Origin: Pararge aegeria
Lineage: Eukaryota; Arthropoda; Insecta; Lepidoptera; Nymphalidae
Direction of reading: 5' to 3'
Length of the DNA stretch: 64,000 nt
Assembly: GCF_905163445.1 (NCBI RefSeq)
Contig: NC_053202.1
Coordinates: 5,456,001-5,520,000 of the forward strand
Below are positions 56,001-61,421 of this stretch, piece after piece (position 1 is the stretch's first letter; every line of letters starts with the position of its first letter). A program made the position numbers and the translations under genes. The notes below the pieces were generated by a model. It saw nothing but the letters and a program-made list of their open reading frames with translations. It had not been told where the DNA came from and did no database searches.

Positions 56001-58099
56001 AAAAAAAAAACGTGTGTGTACTTATACACGCGTTAGAATTTAAACTTCTTTGGCGTCACAAAATAAAAATCTTTCAAAAATTTTATCTTTCGCCTTATTC
56101 TACGTGTGTAGAAAAAACGACACTAACAATAGAAAAAAGATATTTCATACCTTGAAAGTTATTATAACGCACTATCTAGTCAAATAAAGTTTATTTAAAC
56201 ATCTAAAAAAAATATTTCTACATAATTAAAGAAATGGACATAATAAACAAAATTTAATTTGGAACATTAATGGACTCGTTGTCGAACAACTAAGTTTCAC
56301 TCAACATTAAAATGAGATTTTTGTACAATTGAATCCGCAGACTTCGAAAATCCAAAGAGTACACAGTCAACCTTCTAAAAATCCACTACTAAGTTGTGGT
56401 TGTGTTTAAGGGTTGAATCCCGAAAATGACCGCACGAAATATACGGGTGCAGTCATTACTACCAATATTTTATGTTTAATTTTAGAGTTCGGGCGTAGGT
56501 GCAGCCCTTTATAACTGTGGATGGTATATTGCGTCACATAAGATCAAAAAATCTATTCTAATTATGATTCACAGGTAAGTTTCGAATAAGAGCCAACAAA
56601 CATCTATCTAGAGAGATGATGATACACTCATCCCAAGTGACTTAGAAAGTGACGAAGACTTTACAATTGTTCATTGTAAAGTCAAAAACTCCTGCCGGGC
56701 TAGCACAGGCATCTTCAGACAGGGAATATAATTATAGTGTCCACCTGTTAAATCAGGGAAACATGGAATAGGGGAAGTTTACCCCCGTTTATTATTACAC
56801 AAATATTATTTGGATATTATTTTCACTTGCGCCAATGCTTTGAGAGTTAATAAAGCTCTGGGATTAGATAATTTAGTATCCTTTACCCGGAGATAATTAT
56901 CTCCTGCCCATGCTAGCCGTGCTGAGAAATATAGTTTTGGTATGGTACTACCACACCAAAACTATATAAAGTTTGAAGAAATTATAAATTACACCATACA
57001 AATTCTTCTGCTTTCTACGAGGGTTCCAAACGCGTCCCGGTCTAAGAAGAAGCAGATGCAGTTCTGGTTTCACTCAGAATTATTGATGCAGTTCTGGTTT
57101 CACTCAGTCTGCGTCAAGTGTATCGATGAAGGTAGTTAAAAGCTTTGAGCAGCCACCGTTTCATAAAAGAATCACAGTCTGATATTATAAATGTGAAAGA
57201 GTGTGTTGTTTTTTTGTCCTTCCTTCTGACCCTTACCAGTTATCAAGTTTTTTTGGCATAGAGTTAGTTAAAAGGATGGAGAGCTACGCCACTGTTATCC
57301 CAGAAAAACAAACTGTTTCTACAGGACTCGTAAAAAAACTGAAATTAACGCAGTCAGTTTTTAAGAGATAGTCCTAAATATTGCCTAAACTAAACTAATT
57401 ACAATTATAAACAAAGTATAAATTTAATGGCATATAATGACATAATGATCTGTATACATTGGAATTACTTATATGTTTATAATGTAACTATAATAATATA
57501 TGTATAAGTTTATAACTTTATATTTTCCAGGGCCCAAAAGGAAGTGCACATAACAACATATGGATTCTCTGTTATATCTTTAGCGAGCTACGCAACGGTT
57601 GGCAAATAATTTTCTATAGCATTTTTAGTATCAAGGATAGTATTTTAAAAAATCTATAAGATTTCAAGATTAATGGTATAAAATGTGAGGCATAGGATCA
57701 GAAATTTATTGTATGTATGCCCGTCAGTTCGGATGGCAAGACAGTTCAGGCTTGCAAGTAGAAGCATTCATTATGACAGCCGATTGGTACAGTGGGCTGT
57801 CGGGCTGCTTTCTGACTCCAAGGCTGTGGGGTTCGATTACCACAAATAGAAATTTTTCGCGTGATCAACATAATTTTTTTAGTGTGTGTTAATCTGTATA
57901 TTATTCATTAATATTCATCAGTTATCTTGGTACCCATGACACAAGCTACGCTTACTTTGGGGCTGGATGACGATATATTTTTTAATTATCACTGTCTGAA
58001 CCTACACTGGCCTTAATCTGCTAATCTCTTATTTGTTTTCAGATTCTTAAGACTTCGTGGTCATATTTTACACTCCTAATTAATATGTATCAAGAGTAG
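4984..58099 (+). CDS. Odorant receptor, 12 exons, complete (445 aa)
   Basis: Insect odorant receptor: a seven-transmembrane ligand-binding subunit that works with the Orco co-receptor as a ligand-gated cation channel in sensory neuron dendrites (family knowledge). Exons: 4984-5043, 6566-6672, 7857-8005, 8741-8893, 10981-11166, 12451-12603, 13489-13606, 53962-54058, 55411-55512, 56486-56574, 57531-57597, 58043-58099. All introns are GT-AG, phases 0,2,1,1,1,1,2,0,0,2,0, total 1338 nt with no internal stop. Hydrophobic segments fit seven TM helices. The family's C-terminal signature is clear: CWYGQRLMDTS followed by ALYNCGW in exons 9-10, and SYAT joined to ILKTSWSYFTLL across the last intron. 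Length is normal for the family. The sequence does not obviously belong to the pheromone-receptor group, and no ligand can be inferred. Intron 7 is 40 kb of satellite and transposons. No disabling mutation was seen. Confidence 0.92.
5078..5240 (+). mobile_element. Short interspersed repeat (family E) in intron 1
   Basis: tcatttatttcaagtaggcc ... gccggttcggaaggcagatt ... gccggcaagaaactcagcag. Same family as 4695-4835, 12262-12350, 52062-52319 and a stub at 54918-54965. Confidence 0.75.
5300..5600 (-). mobile_element. SINE family B, reverse copy in intron 1
   Basis: The minus strand has gaatttccttaggtctggtc, gtggctagtgaccacccaac, the ccggtacgatgtcgcgtaa motif and the gttaacccgtcaccatctta motif found in the copy at 55680-56012. 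Confidence 0.65.
5690..6190 (+). mobile_element. Interspersed repeat X interrupted by a family A SINE (5792-6023)
   Basis: Outer parts (ggggatataattaacgtgtcc; tattatttggatattatttcc, gataagtgtctcctgaccat) match the uninterrupted copy at 56695-56930 and a fragment at 58318-58395. The inner part starts gacagcctgttggcgcagtg and ends in (ATTT)n, so the SINE is younger. Confidence 0.75.
6230..6480. other. Simple A/T-rich stretch in intron 1
   Basis: (AATA)n near 6225-6245 and long A-rich runs. No gene. Confidence 0.4.
6566..6672 (+). CDS. Odorant receptor exon 2 (residues 21-56)
   Basis: Acceptor tttctgcag before 6566 and donor gtgagt at 6673. Encodes VFEGSLDDYDATY and LVKIVLKIIGL, the amphipathic stretch before TM1 typical of lepidopteran ORs. 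Ends in phase 2. Confidence 0.88.
6845..7115 (-). mobile_element. SINE family D, degenerate reverse copy in intron 2
   Basis: Contains ttaattgcttaaaagcacaaa and cctcacggtgttttcc, degenerate forms of motifs seen in the family D copy at 53632-53884. Confidence 0.5.
7150..7470 (+). mobile_element. RTE-type LINE C-terminal remnant in intron 2
   Basis: Plus strand reads GKRSVGQPATKWIDDIKRVA and GSRMKQPA, the well-known C-terminal stretch of lepidopteran RTE elements. The part before it (tggacgttggggtcccaag) is in another frame. The longer opposite-strand frame over this region is a shadow. Confidence 0.75.
7857..8005 (+). CDS. Odorant receptor exon 3 (TM1-TM2)
   Basis: Acceptor tgttccag and donor gttagt. 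Encodes FCWNVFFWFIYINVTVAAI (TM1), then LDLFTMMPCVGYLLVG (start of TM2). Phase 2 in, phase 1 out. Confidence 0.92.
8030..8265 (-). mobile_element. SINE family B-like reverse copy in intron 3
   Basis: The minus strand shows ctggtccagtccccggcaga, gaattttttctggtctgc and a closing gactttgtcggtagagtgg, as in family B, but diverged. Confidence 0.5.
8741..8893 (+). CDS. Odorant receptor exon 4 (TM2 end, loop, start of TM3 region)
   Basis: Acceptor tttacag and donor gtaggt. Encodes ALAKTYKIKMNRSVFENL and a charged segment with ELRDMWPNELIPEDEY, typical of the loop between TM2 and TM3 in lepidopteran ORs. Phase 1 on both sides. Confidence 0.92.
8942..9290 (+). mobile_element. tRNA-derived SINE (family C) in intron 4
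   Basis: The head has box A (tggtctagtggttagaatg) and box B (gggttcgatcccc), like tRNA-Asp/Glu. The body has cagtaccagcccggattttgg and ccagacgtgttggagctgcc. The tRNA fold is not maintained, so it is not a tRNA gene. Confidence 0.75.
9291..9828. other. Intron 4 sequence with repeat debris
   Basis: Contains a common lepidopteran repeat motif (gttttataattttggcgtcg, tgtgtgtctgtctgtgg; gtatcaaatgaaag). No gene. Confidence 0.4.
9829..10808 (+). mobile_element. 3' end of a LINE of the same family, 5'-truncated
   Basis: The open frame 9829-10428 (ELSWSVQVRDLSRRTFG, RFIFGLRKYDHVSEFRQKLK, TVKATELWNALP) is the RT C-terminus, closely similar to the minus-strand copy at 36.1-36.6 kb. A 380-bp 3' UTR follows, ending in a GTAAAGAAAAG / AAAG tail at 10781-10808. 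Ordinary 5' truncation. It lies in intron 4 of the odorant receptor. About 80 bp of another repeat (gtcgccgtcacaaaa / gtcgccaccacaaaa) appears on both sides. Confidence 0.88.
10981..11166 (+). CDS. Odorant receptor exon 5 (TM3, second extracellular loop, TM4 start)
   Basis: Acceptor tttttttag and donor gtaagt. Encodes MMLGSIFVIPGVYVYIK (TM3), then the long loop with LPFGYWLPFDPYQD, the aromatic/proline motif characteristic of the OR second extracellular loop, then YLFETVFVVMTCH (TM4). Phase 1 in and out. Confidence 0.95.
11167..12450. other. Intron 5, no gene
   Basis: Holds a fragment of an RTE-like repeat at 11200-11235 (ctagctgcgccccgcgtg), a short LINE-like stretch near 11360-11460 and a family E stub at 12262-12350. 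The rest is AT-rich. Confidence 0.4.
12451..12603 (+). CDS. Odorant receptor exon 6 (TM4 end, second intracellular loop)
   Basis: Acceptor tttattccag and donor gtatga. Encodes FLSALFMMAGDLLLMTF and SHITTQFALLEVRIKKLF, a strong OR-family signature at the end of TM4. Phase 1 in and out. Confidence 0.95.
12640..13275. mobile_element. Interspersed repeat fragments in intron 6
   Basis: 12640-12850 (tttgtttgtccttccgtaatg ... tatcccaggaagaaacggat) has a diverged partner at 57190-57350. 12938-13270 (ctagctgttgcccgcgactt ... gttaagtagtttaggag) is an RTE/SINE tail with a (TA)n run near 13020-13070. Confidence 0.55.
13489..13606 (+). CDS. Odorant receptor exon 7 (intracellular loop before TM5)
   Basis: Acceptor acttttag; donor gtttga at 13607 is imperfect. 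Encodes a charged stretch (GEVREKRLENDATSNHDEE) and KKLIFIIQRHRALI, matching the OR motif in which a histidine is followed by a hydrophobic pair. It ends in phase 2 (AG). The completing A comes from exon 8 at 53962, on the far side of the 40-kb intron. Confidence 0.92.
13607..14726. other. Start of intron 7 before the satellite
   Basis: AT-rich. A short inverted pair at 13840-13880 (tgtcagtcac / gtgactgaca) and a repeat scrap at 14115-14145 (gacccgcgcaacttcg). No coding segment recognised. Confidence 0.4.
14727..16271 (+). repeat. 17-bp AT-rich satellite, block 1 (forward orientation)
   Basis: About 90 tandem copies of CTTAAGTATATAATGTA with substitutions (TTTAAG, CTAAAG, GTAAATAAG and other variants). 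Each unit contains the palindrome TACTTAAGTA. Copies differ freely, so the array is not freshly amplified. It ends at the target-site copy of the gypsy element. Confidence 0.95.
16272..16760 (+). repeat. 5' LTR of the gypsy element
   Basis: 489 bp from TGTAGGG to CCCCCCTAAA. Compared by eye over the first 365 bp with the 3' LTR it shows about five substitutions, which suggests a fairly young insertion. Confidence 0.85.
16762..16770 (+). other. Primer-binding site of the gypsy element
   Basis: TGGTGACCC follows the LTR after one base. It is complementary to a tRNA 3' end (ACCA preceded by GGGTC), consistent with tRNA-Trp as used by CsRn1-type elements. Only the first nine bases match well. 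Confidence 0.6.
16842..17694 (+). pseudogene. gag: gypsy gag, frameshifted
   Basis: The first part (frame of 16842) carries VPPFYPDDPEIWFAQLEGQF, the conserved start of the capsid-like region in this clade. The reading frame shifts near 17045-17070 and continues in the frame of 17044 through the capsid region (KYDKLKSELINRL, EELGDRKPSQFFRHLRDLAG) and an arginine/serine-rich stretch. It ends in a zinc-knuckle-like motif C-x2-H-x9-C-x3-C at about 17606-17660. The shift breaks gag as one protein. Confidence 0.85.
17640..20775 (+). pseudogene. pol: gypsy pol (protease, RT, RNase H, integrase), disrupted
   Basis: Protease: FLVDTGSDLCVFPRS at about 17764-17810. RT: IDLVKAYNQIPVSPED and FGLRNAAQTF, catalytic YLDD at about 18694-18705. 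RNase H: TDASDVAIGAVLQQKK, YDRELLAIYEAIKYFRHML, YTDHKPI. Integrase: HSLSHPG with CLPCQRAK zinc finger, HIDIVGPLP, TDRGRQFESALF, and HPSCNGLVERFHRQLK with the catalytic glutamate. Breaks: an inverted duplication at 18368-18431 shifts frame; an in-frame TAA lies at 18742-18744; frames change near 19020-19090 and near 20440-20460. Gag overlaps the start by about 55 nt in another frame, as is usual for a programmed shift. No product can be made from this copy as read. Confidence 0.9.
18368..18431. repeat. Perfect 30-bp inverted repeat with 4-base loop inside gypsy RT
   Basis: Arms 18368-18397 and 18402-18431 are exact reverse complements, with loop attc. The left arm is normal RT coding sequence; the right arm is an inverted copy of it. 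Confidence 0.95.
20780..20795 (+). other. Polypurine tract of the gypsy element
   Basis: The run tctggaggggggtggtg directly precedes the 3' LTR, the expected place for plus-strand priming. Confidence 0.7.
20796..21434 (+). repeat. 3' LTR of the gypsy element, chimeric
   Basis: 20796-21157 matches the 5' LTR closely. The next part, 21158-21424, is not LTR but RT coding sequence (related to 18697-18963), and only the final CCCCCCTAAA matches the LTR end again. About 120 bp of LTR is thus replaced by about 270 bp of RT. Confidence 0.85.
21158..21424 (+). pseudogene. Gypsy RT fragment captured inside the 3' LTR
   Basis: Encodes DDFLIFSRSEVEHGEHLRQI, then CVFAVPEVKFLGHLISEKG. It resembles the element's own RT (18697-18963) but differs at several sites. 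For example it has GAGCACGGAGAACAT where the main copy has a TAA, and KRQLKRFLD where the main copy has IRQLRRFLG. It therefore came from a sister copy rather than from this one. Confidence 0.88.
21435..24169 (+). repeat. 17-bp AT-rich satellite, block 2 (forward orientation)
   Basis: Same monomer as block 1. It continues across the gypsy insertion, so blocks 1 and 2 were one array. A local subset carries GTAAGTATATAATGTAC and AAGCACTAAGTATATAA variants around 23080-23800, suggesting local spread of variants. It meets the hexamer array at 24165-24170. Confidence 0.95.
26840..27110 (+). repeat. Longest uniform run of the 12-bp unit
   Basis: About twenty consecutive copies of GAAAACGAATAC, with an occasional GAATAT or GAACAC variant, form the least diverged part of the array. 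Similar runs occur at 25800-25980, 27450-27680, 28000-28180, 28990-29190, 30820-31000 and 34050-34260. Each is followed by the same GTTATC, GTGTAC phrase. Confidence 0.85.
28207..31797 (+). repeat. Two adjacent copies of a 1798-bp long-range repeat within the hexamer array
   Basis: Landmarks recur at the same offset: gtcatcgtgtcc at 28351 and 30149, again at 29470 and 31268; a phrase with gttcgaaaac at about 29207 and 31005. The total period is kept although the two copies differ inside by 36 bp (three 12-bp units) gained in one place and lost in another. Confidence 0.85.
36107..38919 (-). pseudogene. LINE ORF2 (AP endonuclease and reverse transcriptase), disrupted
   Basis: Endonuclease motifs: NVIHINAQSI near the N-terminus, the glutamate in SESWL, GGGGVAIYLRS, FGDFN, LDLIMVS, and SYHDL with the catalytic histidine. 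RT motifs: LILLDFSNAFNTVDFD (motif A), GVPQGGVLSPLLFSIFIN (B), and YADD with its aspartates (C), then a C-terminal region with RFIFGLRKYDHVSEF. Breaks: TGA at 38671-38673 in place of a probable tryptophan; a one-base loss at the T-run 37341-37347 changes frame between the endonuclease and RT parts; another frame change lies near 36200. The gene cannot be translated intact. Exact clade not assigned. Confidence 0.88.
38920..39499. other. AT-rich spacer between the two LINE pieces
   Basis: Rich in AATAAA-like strings, with no open frame or repeat that I recognise. It could be a LINE untranslated region or the tail of an older insertion. Confidence 0.3.
39500..39787 (-). pseudogene. Possible LINE ORF1 fragment (FP-like C-terminal domain)
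   Basis: Reads FLIKSRHSTFLAARQRFG, then VARCWTRNGTIMVLDSSGK and RHRVTTMTELNAI. This resembles the short domain found at the end of ORF1 proteins of some lepidopteran LINEs, related to the baculovirus FP protein C-terminus. There is no N-terminal part: the frame begins at the satellite junction. About 580 bp of AT-rich sequence without a gene separates it from ORF2, so it may belong to a different element. Confidence 0.5.
39798..40028 (+). repeat. 17-bp AT-rich satellite, block 3a
   Basis: Same monomer and orientation as blocks 1-2. Follows the LINE directly. Confidence 0.92.
40029..40283 (-). mobile_element. tRNA-derived SINE (family A) inserted in satellite
   Basis: Reverse orientation: poly-T at 40029-40046, then the body (acacacatcg, ccccaaagtaagc), ending with the tRNA-like head whose box B reads gggttcgattccc on the minus strand. 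The satellite continues on both sides. Confidence 0.88.
40284..41406 (+). repeat. 17-bp AT-rich satellite, block 3b
   Basis: Same monomer, forward. Ends at A 41406, the 5' host base of the Helitron insertion. Confidence 0.93.
41914..42081 (+). pseudogene. N-terminal remnant of Helitron RepHel protein (55 codons)
   Basis: Reads MSGRRRRSNIGCSS, then RRVRSQRDEE and ERERESSIEN before TAA at 42079-42081. The arginine-rich, charged start is like the N-termini of insect Helitron proteins. The Rep (rolling-circle nuclease) region that should follow is absent. Confidence 0.65.
42123..42806 (+). pseudogene. C-terminal part of Helitron Pif1-like helicase
   Basis: SF1B Pif1-family helicase C-terminal half. 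Visible motifs are LSNEQVD-type start (LTNEQVDKVNNLIL), GCPVILLRNLNPPKLCNGTR, then FAMTINKSQGQTF (motif V region) and LYVALSRVTSRENMFVL (motif VI). The Walker A and B motifs and the whole Rep domain are missing, so it cannot act alone. It is open for 227 codons. The full-length protein would exceed 1000 residues. Confidence 0.88.
43188..49212 (+). repeat. 17-bp AT-rich satellite, block 4 (forward orientation), about 6 kb
   Basis: The largest block. It contains long-range duplications: for example a segment with accaaatactatatgttaataag at about 43773 recurs at about 48563 with near-identical surroundings. Segments with taatttacctaagtaaataatgtaaatg recur at about 45000, 45280, 47195 and 47830. 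Confidence 0.95.
49213..49245. other. Orientation switch point of the 17-bp satellite
   Basis: Forward units end at ...catattatgtaa; taataataataagaac follows, and from attttatactttatttcattatatgcttaag the units read as the reverse complement. No transposon end or target duplication is seen here. Confidence 0.85.
49866..50140 (+). mobile_element. tRNA-derived SINE (family A) in inverted satellite
   Basis: Head GACAGCCGACTGGCGCAGTG with box A; box B gggtttgattccc; body gtgtgatgagc ... ggggctaggtggcgatgtg; tail gtatatttattatt. The best-preserved copy of the family in the window. Confidence 0.9.
52062..52319 (-). mobile_element. Short interspersed repeat (family E) in inverted satellite
   Basis: Minus-strand copy of the element with gccggcaagaaactcagcag and tgaaataaatgaattt. 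Flanked by AATTATAT at 52054-52061 and 52320-52327, a plausible 8-bp target duplication. Confidence 0.8.
53085..53345. mobile_element. LINE/SINE 3' end remnant at the edge of the satellite
   Basis: Contains gttgacccggaatatcagg, aaaccgctcaaccgattttg and gttcttgagttataaaatt, ending tatatatatagatat, typical of lepidopteran RTE/CR1 tails. Confidence 0.5.
53450..53630. mobile_element. tRNA-like SINE fragments at the end of intron 7
   Basis: gccgcgattgctagagagtc and gcaggttcatatcc look like a tRNA-derived head; gagaccgaaccactaggc follows in reverse. Confidence 0.4.
53632..53884 (-). mobile_element. tRNA-derived SINE (family D)
   Basis: Minus strand head gcggtgatagcgcagtgggc with box B cgagttcgaatcccagc; body ctctaacttttctaagttat and cgtggtgaactacggcctta. 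Lies 77 bp before exon 8. Confidence 0.8.
53962..54058 (+). CDS. Odorant receptor exon 8 (TM5)
   Basis: Acceptor ttatttcag and donor gtaagt. Encodes LSSDIENMYTFSLLVNFM, then NSSVIICFCLFCVA, the TM5 region. Phase 2 in, 0 out. Confidence 0.93.
54206..54233 (+). repeat. (GT)n microsatellite
   Basis: An uninterrupted GT run in intron 8. Confidence 0.95.
54234..55410. other. Intron 8, no gene
   Basis: A LINE-like minus-strand scrap lies at 54571-54771 (LSENIRIILLSVPQNKC, then HLPLMVKKLDGNIFKNRL). A family E stub lies at 54918-54965. Otherwise AT-rich. Confidence 0.4.
55411..55512 (+). CDS. Odorant receptor exon 9 (TM6)
   Basis: Acceptor atatttcag and donor gtaagt. Encodes FVEKWNEIAYKIFFITAI, then SQTWILCWYGQRLMDT. 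The last part is the most conserved OR-family signature. Phase 0 on both sides. Confidence 0.95.
55548..55640 (+). mobile_element. SINE family D, 5' fragment in intron 9
   Basis: gagcggtgatagcccactgg ... aagttcgattttcaacacgc, the head of the family seen at 53632-53884. Confidence 0.65.
55680..56012 (+). mobile_element. tRNA-derived SINE (family B), fullest copy
   Basis: Head with cttcctggcgcaacggtg and box B gggtttgattcccgg; body aatttgggaatttataattt, gtgttccggtagattgtcgc, ccctaacaggttagcgcgc; tail gggaataaaaaaaaaa. The reference for the fragments at 939, 5300 and 8030. Confidence 0.85.
56486..56574 (+). CDS. Odorant receptor exon 10
   Basis: Acceptor aattttag and donor gtaagt. Encodes SSGVGAALYNCGWY, then KKSILIMIH. 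The serine-rich start, ALY and GWY match the family pattern after TM6. Phase 2 out. Confidence 0.93.
56695..56930 (+). mobile_element. Interspersed repeat X in intron 10
   Basis: Matches 5690-5780 plus 6024-6130 without the SINE insertion. A shorter copy lies at 58318-58395. Confidence 0.65.
57190..57350 (+). mobile_element. Interspersed repeat fragment in intron 10
   Basis: tttttgtccttccttctgac ... catagagttagttaaaagg ... atcccagaaaaacaaactg pairs with 12640-12850. Confidence 0.5.
57531..57597 (+). CDS. Odorant receptor exon 11 (TM7 start)
   Basis: Acceptor tattttccag. Encodes AQKEVHITTYGFSVISLASYAT. The donor gttggc is weak at position +3, but the join to exon 12 recreates the conserved OR boundary between SYAT and ILKTS. 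Without splicing, the frame continues for three codons (V, G, K) to a TAA at 57607-57609. Confidence 0.88.
57775..57980 (+). mobile_element. tRNA-derived SINE (family A) in intron 11
   Basis: gacagccgattggtacagtg ... ggggttcgattaccac ... ttactttggggctggatgac. Diverged copy; fills about half of the last intron. Confidence 0.85.
58043..58099 (+). CDS. Odorant receptor exon 12 (C-terminus)
   Basis: Acceptor ttgttttcag. Encodes ILKTSWSYFTLLINMYQE and the TAG at 58097-58099, the typical last short exon of insect OR genes, covering the end of TM7. A possible poly(A) signal AATAAA lies at 58442-58447. Confidence 0.95.
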   Translation: MLKTSWSYFTLLINMYQE

Positions 58100-60301
58100 A
58101 AAATGATACCATCACAGCCATTCTCGTACGATTGATACTTTAGTTGCACGCAAAAAATGTCAGGTACCTAGGTACACTAATTTTAGTAGTCAAGTATTAA
58201 CTTTAACAAGGGAGTTTGTTACTTTGTGAAGTGAAAACTACCTTAGTCGCGTTGAGGGTTTATATTACCTACTTCATCATAATCAACCCGCGTCCATTTT
58301 GTTTTTAATAACACGTATATTATTTGGATATTATTTTCACTTGTGCGCCAATGCTTTGAGAGTGGATAAAGCTCGGGGATTAGACAATTTAGCATTATTA
58401 AAGCTTCGCGTCGGAACCATTTTTGTCGTAGTAAATTGATAAATAAAACATTATGTAGTTTCACACACCTTGGTTTTAATTTACTTACGTTATCTATACC
58501 TTCCTAATAATTATAATTGTAGAAGCTCTTCTCTAGGAACTAGAGATTTGGAGAGGGTGATCAGTTGAAATCAAATGTAATACTAATAATAATAATAAAT
58601 TGCGACGTATATATTTAATAAGCGCGACCCGTTAACGTAGCCGCCTGTGAGACACTGTGGTTACACTCAATGCACAAAAACTTATGTATGATACAAAGAT
58701 TTGCTTACGCAGTAATCCCCACTATAAACAACAACCTATAACAGTCCACTGCTGGACTAAAGGCCTCTCCCAACGACCATGGCAACTTGTATCATGTATA
58801 AATAATGTAATCACCACGCCTGGGCAGACGGTTTGGTGATCGCAGTTGACGTTGCTGCTCGTTTGCTGTTACATCCCCTTGGTTTTCCGTGTGGTACAAT
58901 TGTCAACGCCCCTTCTGTTTCCGCGGGTGTTTTACGTATATGCATATACTTGCTTTAAATATTTTACTCAGAAAATATTGACCTAAATTTGTATTGCTTT
59001 TGGGTAGGAGTAGCTTTATTTGGCAGATCTTTTCCGGCATGCTCATTCTGCCGCCAAGCAGCATAACTGTGTTCCTTGTCAGGTTCCTGGCTGAAGAGCG
59101 TTGTGGCTTTTCTGCATCTATTTTATCTACAAAGGAATATACCTTGAAATATCGCCTGAGACAAATGTTTTAGCAAAAATGTTTTTACGTGTAATGACGA
59201 AGGATTTATAGATATGCCTTTTTTTTTAAATCGCATTAAAAAAATCTTTTGTTTTTGATAAAGAGTTATTTATTGGTCAACTAAAAAACAATATTCTCAA
59301 TTTTTTTGTATATAAGTTACATTTGGCATCATTATTTTTATAAATAAATTAGTGTCTAAGTAGATTGATTATATTAAAAAAAAAAAAAAAGATTTATTAT
59401 CTATTTGTGAGATCAGATTATTGCACAACTCCACATATTTAATTAATAATAAAATCAGTCTTCGAAATTACCTTGACAAAATATTAAAAAGCTTGACTCT
59501 CAAAATCGTTTGCTTGAAGTAGTAAATAATATAAAATAAACACCTTCTTGCGGTTTCTATCCGCTAACTCCTATTTACTTGCCGCGTCTTCCTTACGTCC
59601 AAAATTAATAATAATCAACCTTATCCAAAATCTTCTAATGACAGATGGTACTAAAGTACTCACTGCTACCCTTTTCCTCGTAGATAAGAAATTAAGATTT
59701 CGGATTATATTTATATTAACTTCGGGCGTTAAGGGAAACATGTACCTGACCTATATATGCGGCATTAGGATATATCAATGGGTTAATTCCTAACAAAGAT
59801 TGATACTTGCAAACATTGTTTACAGCGAATTTGCTTATAGTCTTGGGGCTGCACACACCAAGTTTTTTAAACGCGCCGTTGACGCCCGTTTGTAGCGTTA
59901 CAGTTGCGATACGCACACGCGTCAGACGCAGCCTATAGACCTTTGCAAACTTGTATAATTTCAAACACATGTCTGAATCGATACAGACACTCTGCCATAT
60001 TTTGTTTTAAAGCTGAACCTTGTCAACAATAGCAAGATGGCGTCGGTCGGTCGCTAGCGACACATTTTTCAATCGATACAAACACTATGCTAACGCTGGT
60101 ATCGCGCATTTGAATCGATACAAAAGATAACAAACTGCTCTGTAGGATCGTCGAAGCGTCGTCGAAGCACGTTTCTAAAAAGCTCGCCAACAACGGCGCG
60201 TTCGAAAAAATGTGTGTGCCCTTAGTTCTGATCGCAGTTTGGAGGAACCGAAAAATATACGCTTCATTGATTATCTCCCAAAATAATTCATCCATCATCA
60301 A
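58100..60301. other. Intergenic region between the two converging genes
   Basis: Contains the 3' UTRs of both genes, a repeat X fragment (58318-58395), a common lepidopteran repeat at 58735-58860 (cagtccactgctggactaaa ... gggcagacggtttggtgatc), and a scrap near 59035-59110 (ccgccaagcagcataactg) of the repeat seen at 3160 and 4440. No further gene recognised. Confidence 0.5.
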
Positions 60302-60480
60302 TCATTTAATTTCCGTGGCAACAGGCGTGGCTGGCGACGGTATGCGCAAGCGTCTGGTCTCCTCCGCGTCGAGAGCTCTCTTCATCTCATAGTACTTCTG
60401 TTTGAAGGAGACCAATTCGTTGTTCCCTCGGTCCAGTTCCAAGCGTAGATCTGTCACCTGCCGCTCGCGCATGCTCAGTT
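60302..60480 (-). CDS. CFAP58: CFAP58-like coiled-coil protein, last exon
   Basis: Cilia- and flagella-associated protein 58 (CCDC147) is an axonemal coiled-coil protein needed for sperm flagella (family knowledge). This exon is preceded on the minus strand by the acceptor tttttag. It encodes ELSMRERQVTDLRLELDRG, then NNELVSFKQKYYEMKRALD, and ends in a proline-containing tail with a stop at 60302-60304. This matches the CFAP58 C-terminus, where a heptad region ends with a short basic, proline-containing tail. The gene runs toward the odorant receptor, tail to tail, with about 2.2 kb between stop codons. In insects such a gene is expected to be testis-biased. The identification is from remembered family pattern, not alignment. 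Confidence 0.7.
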
Positions 60481-61070
60481 CTAAAAACAAATTAATTACA
60501 ACTGTAAAATTTTATCACAAAAACAAAATCACTTTTTCATATCTAATACAAATAGGACGACAAAATGGTAGACATAATTATCTCTTGGCAAAGATTCTGA
60601 TTCATTATGATATAAAATTTGCAAGTACACAAAAAACGCAAACAGATCGCATGTACTTGACTCCATATAAATTTGGCAAATAAACGTAACTTTGGGCATT
60701 AAGTATGTTAACTCTTGAATTTGTTTACTGGGAGCTTTGGAATAAGTTCGTTTTATGATTCGAATGGTGTACGGATAAACCCGATTGGGTATTTGTTACG
60801 CCGTTACAGGTGTATTACTATGTTTTTTTAAAAATGTATATTTTTCTTGAAAATAAATAAAATAATAGTTACGTCTAAAATAAGCCTTAGTTAGTACAAG
60901 ATATGCACTTTGCGATTGTATATTCGTTTTCGTTTTCGGGTACCGAAACACAGTATAATTATAGCAGAAAGGATCTAATGAACCTTGTACTCCTACAGCC
61001 AGCGGCGCACAGAGGATTTATTAGTTACGGAGTGTGAGCTGTCGTCAATGAAACGATTTTGTCATCTTAC

Positions 61071-61137
61071 CCGCAATAAGACATTTCATTTTAGCTGTTC
61101 TCTGAGTTAGAGCCCGTTGCGTTCTATTTAACGTTTG
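61071..61137 (-). CDS. CFAP58: CFAP58-like protein, penultimate exon
   Basis: Flanked on the minus strand by the acceptor gttttcag and donor gtaaga. Encodes QTLNRTQRALTQRTAKMKC and LIA; the last G joins AA of the next exon to make glutamate. The pattern of a Q/T-rich start followed by basic coiled coil fits CFAP58 between its LxxQPxPE segment and the terminal helix. It is only 67 bp, so it relies on phase agreement with both neighbours. Confidence 0.65.
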
Positions 61138-61380
61138 CTGAAAACAAAAAAAGACGAGAAAGATACATTTGTTTGTATTAAATTAACACGCGTATTCAGA
61201 AATAATACTTTTAGTTACGACGTTACATCATTTGCGTCTGTGTACCGTAGGCGTAGAGGCCTTTCTCCACTAATGTACACACTGGACATTGGAGAAGGTG
61301 ACAAGTTGTAATTAAATTAAATACTGTACTGTTATTTTTATGTATAAAATATAAATATTATATATTTTGCTTTTATTTTT

Positions 61381-61381
61381 T

Positions 61382-61420
<39 letters not shown>

Positions 61421-61421
61421 T
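61381..61421 (+). repeat. (AT)n microsatellite
   Basis: About 40 bp of alternating AT with one or two CA interruptions, in a CFAP58-like intron. Confidence 0.9.

Noticed and set aside
4984..58099. Assignment of the receptor to the pheromone-receptor clade
   Set aside because: The C-terminal and loop motifs do not show the features I associate with that clade, and no tree can be built here.
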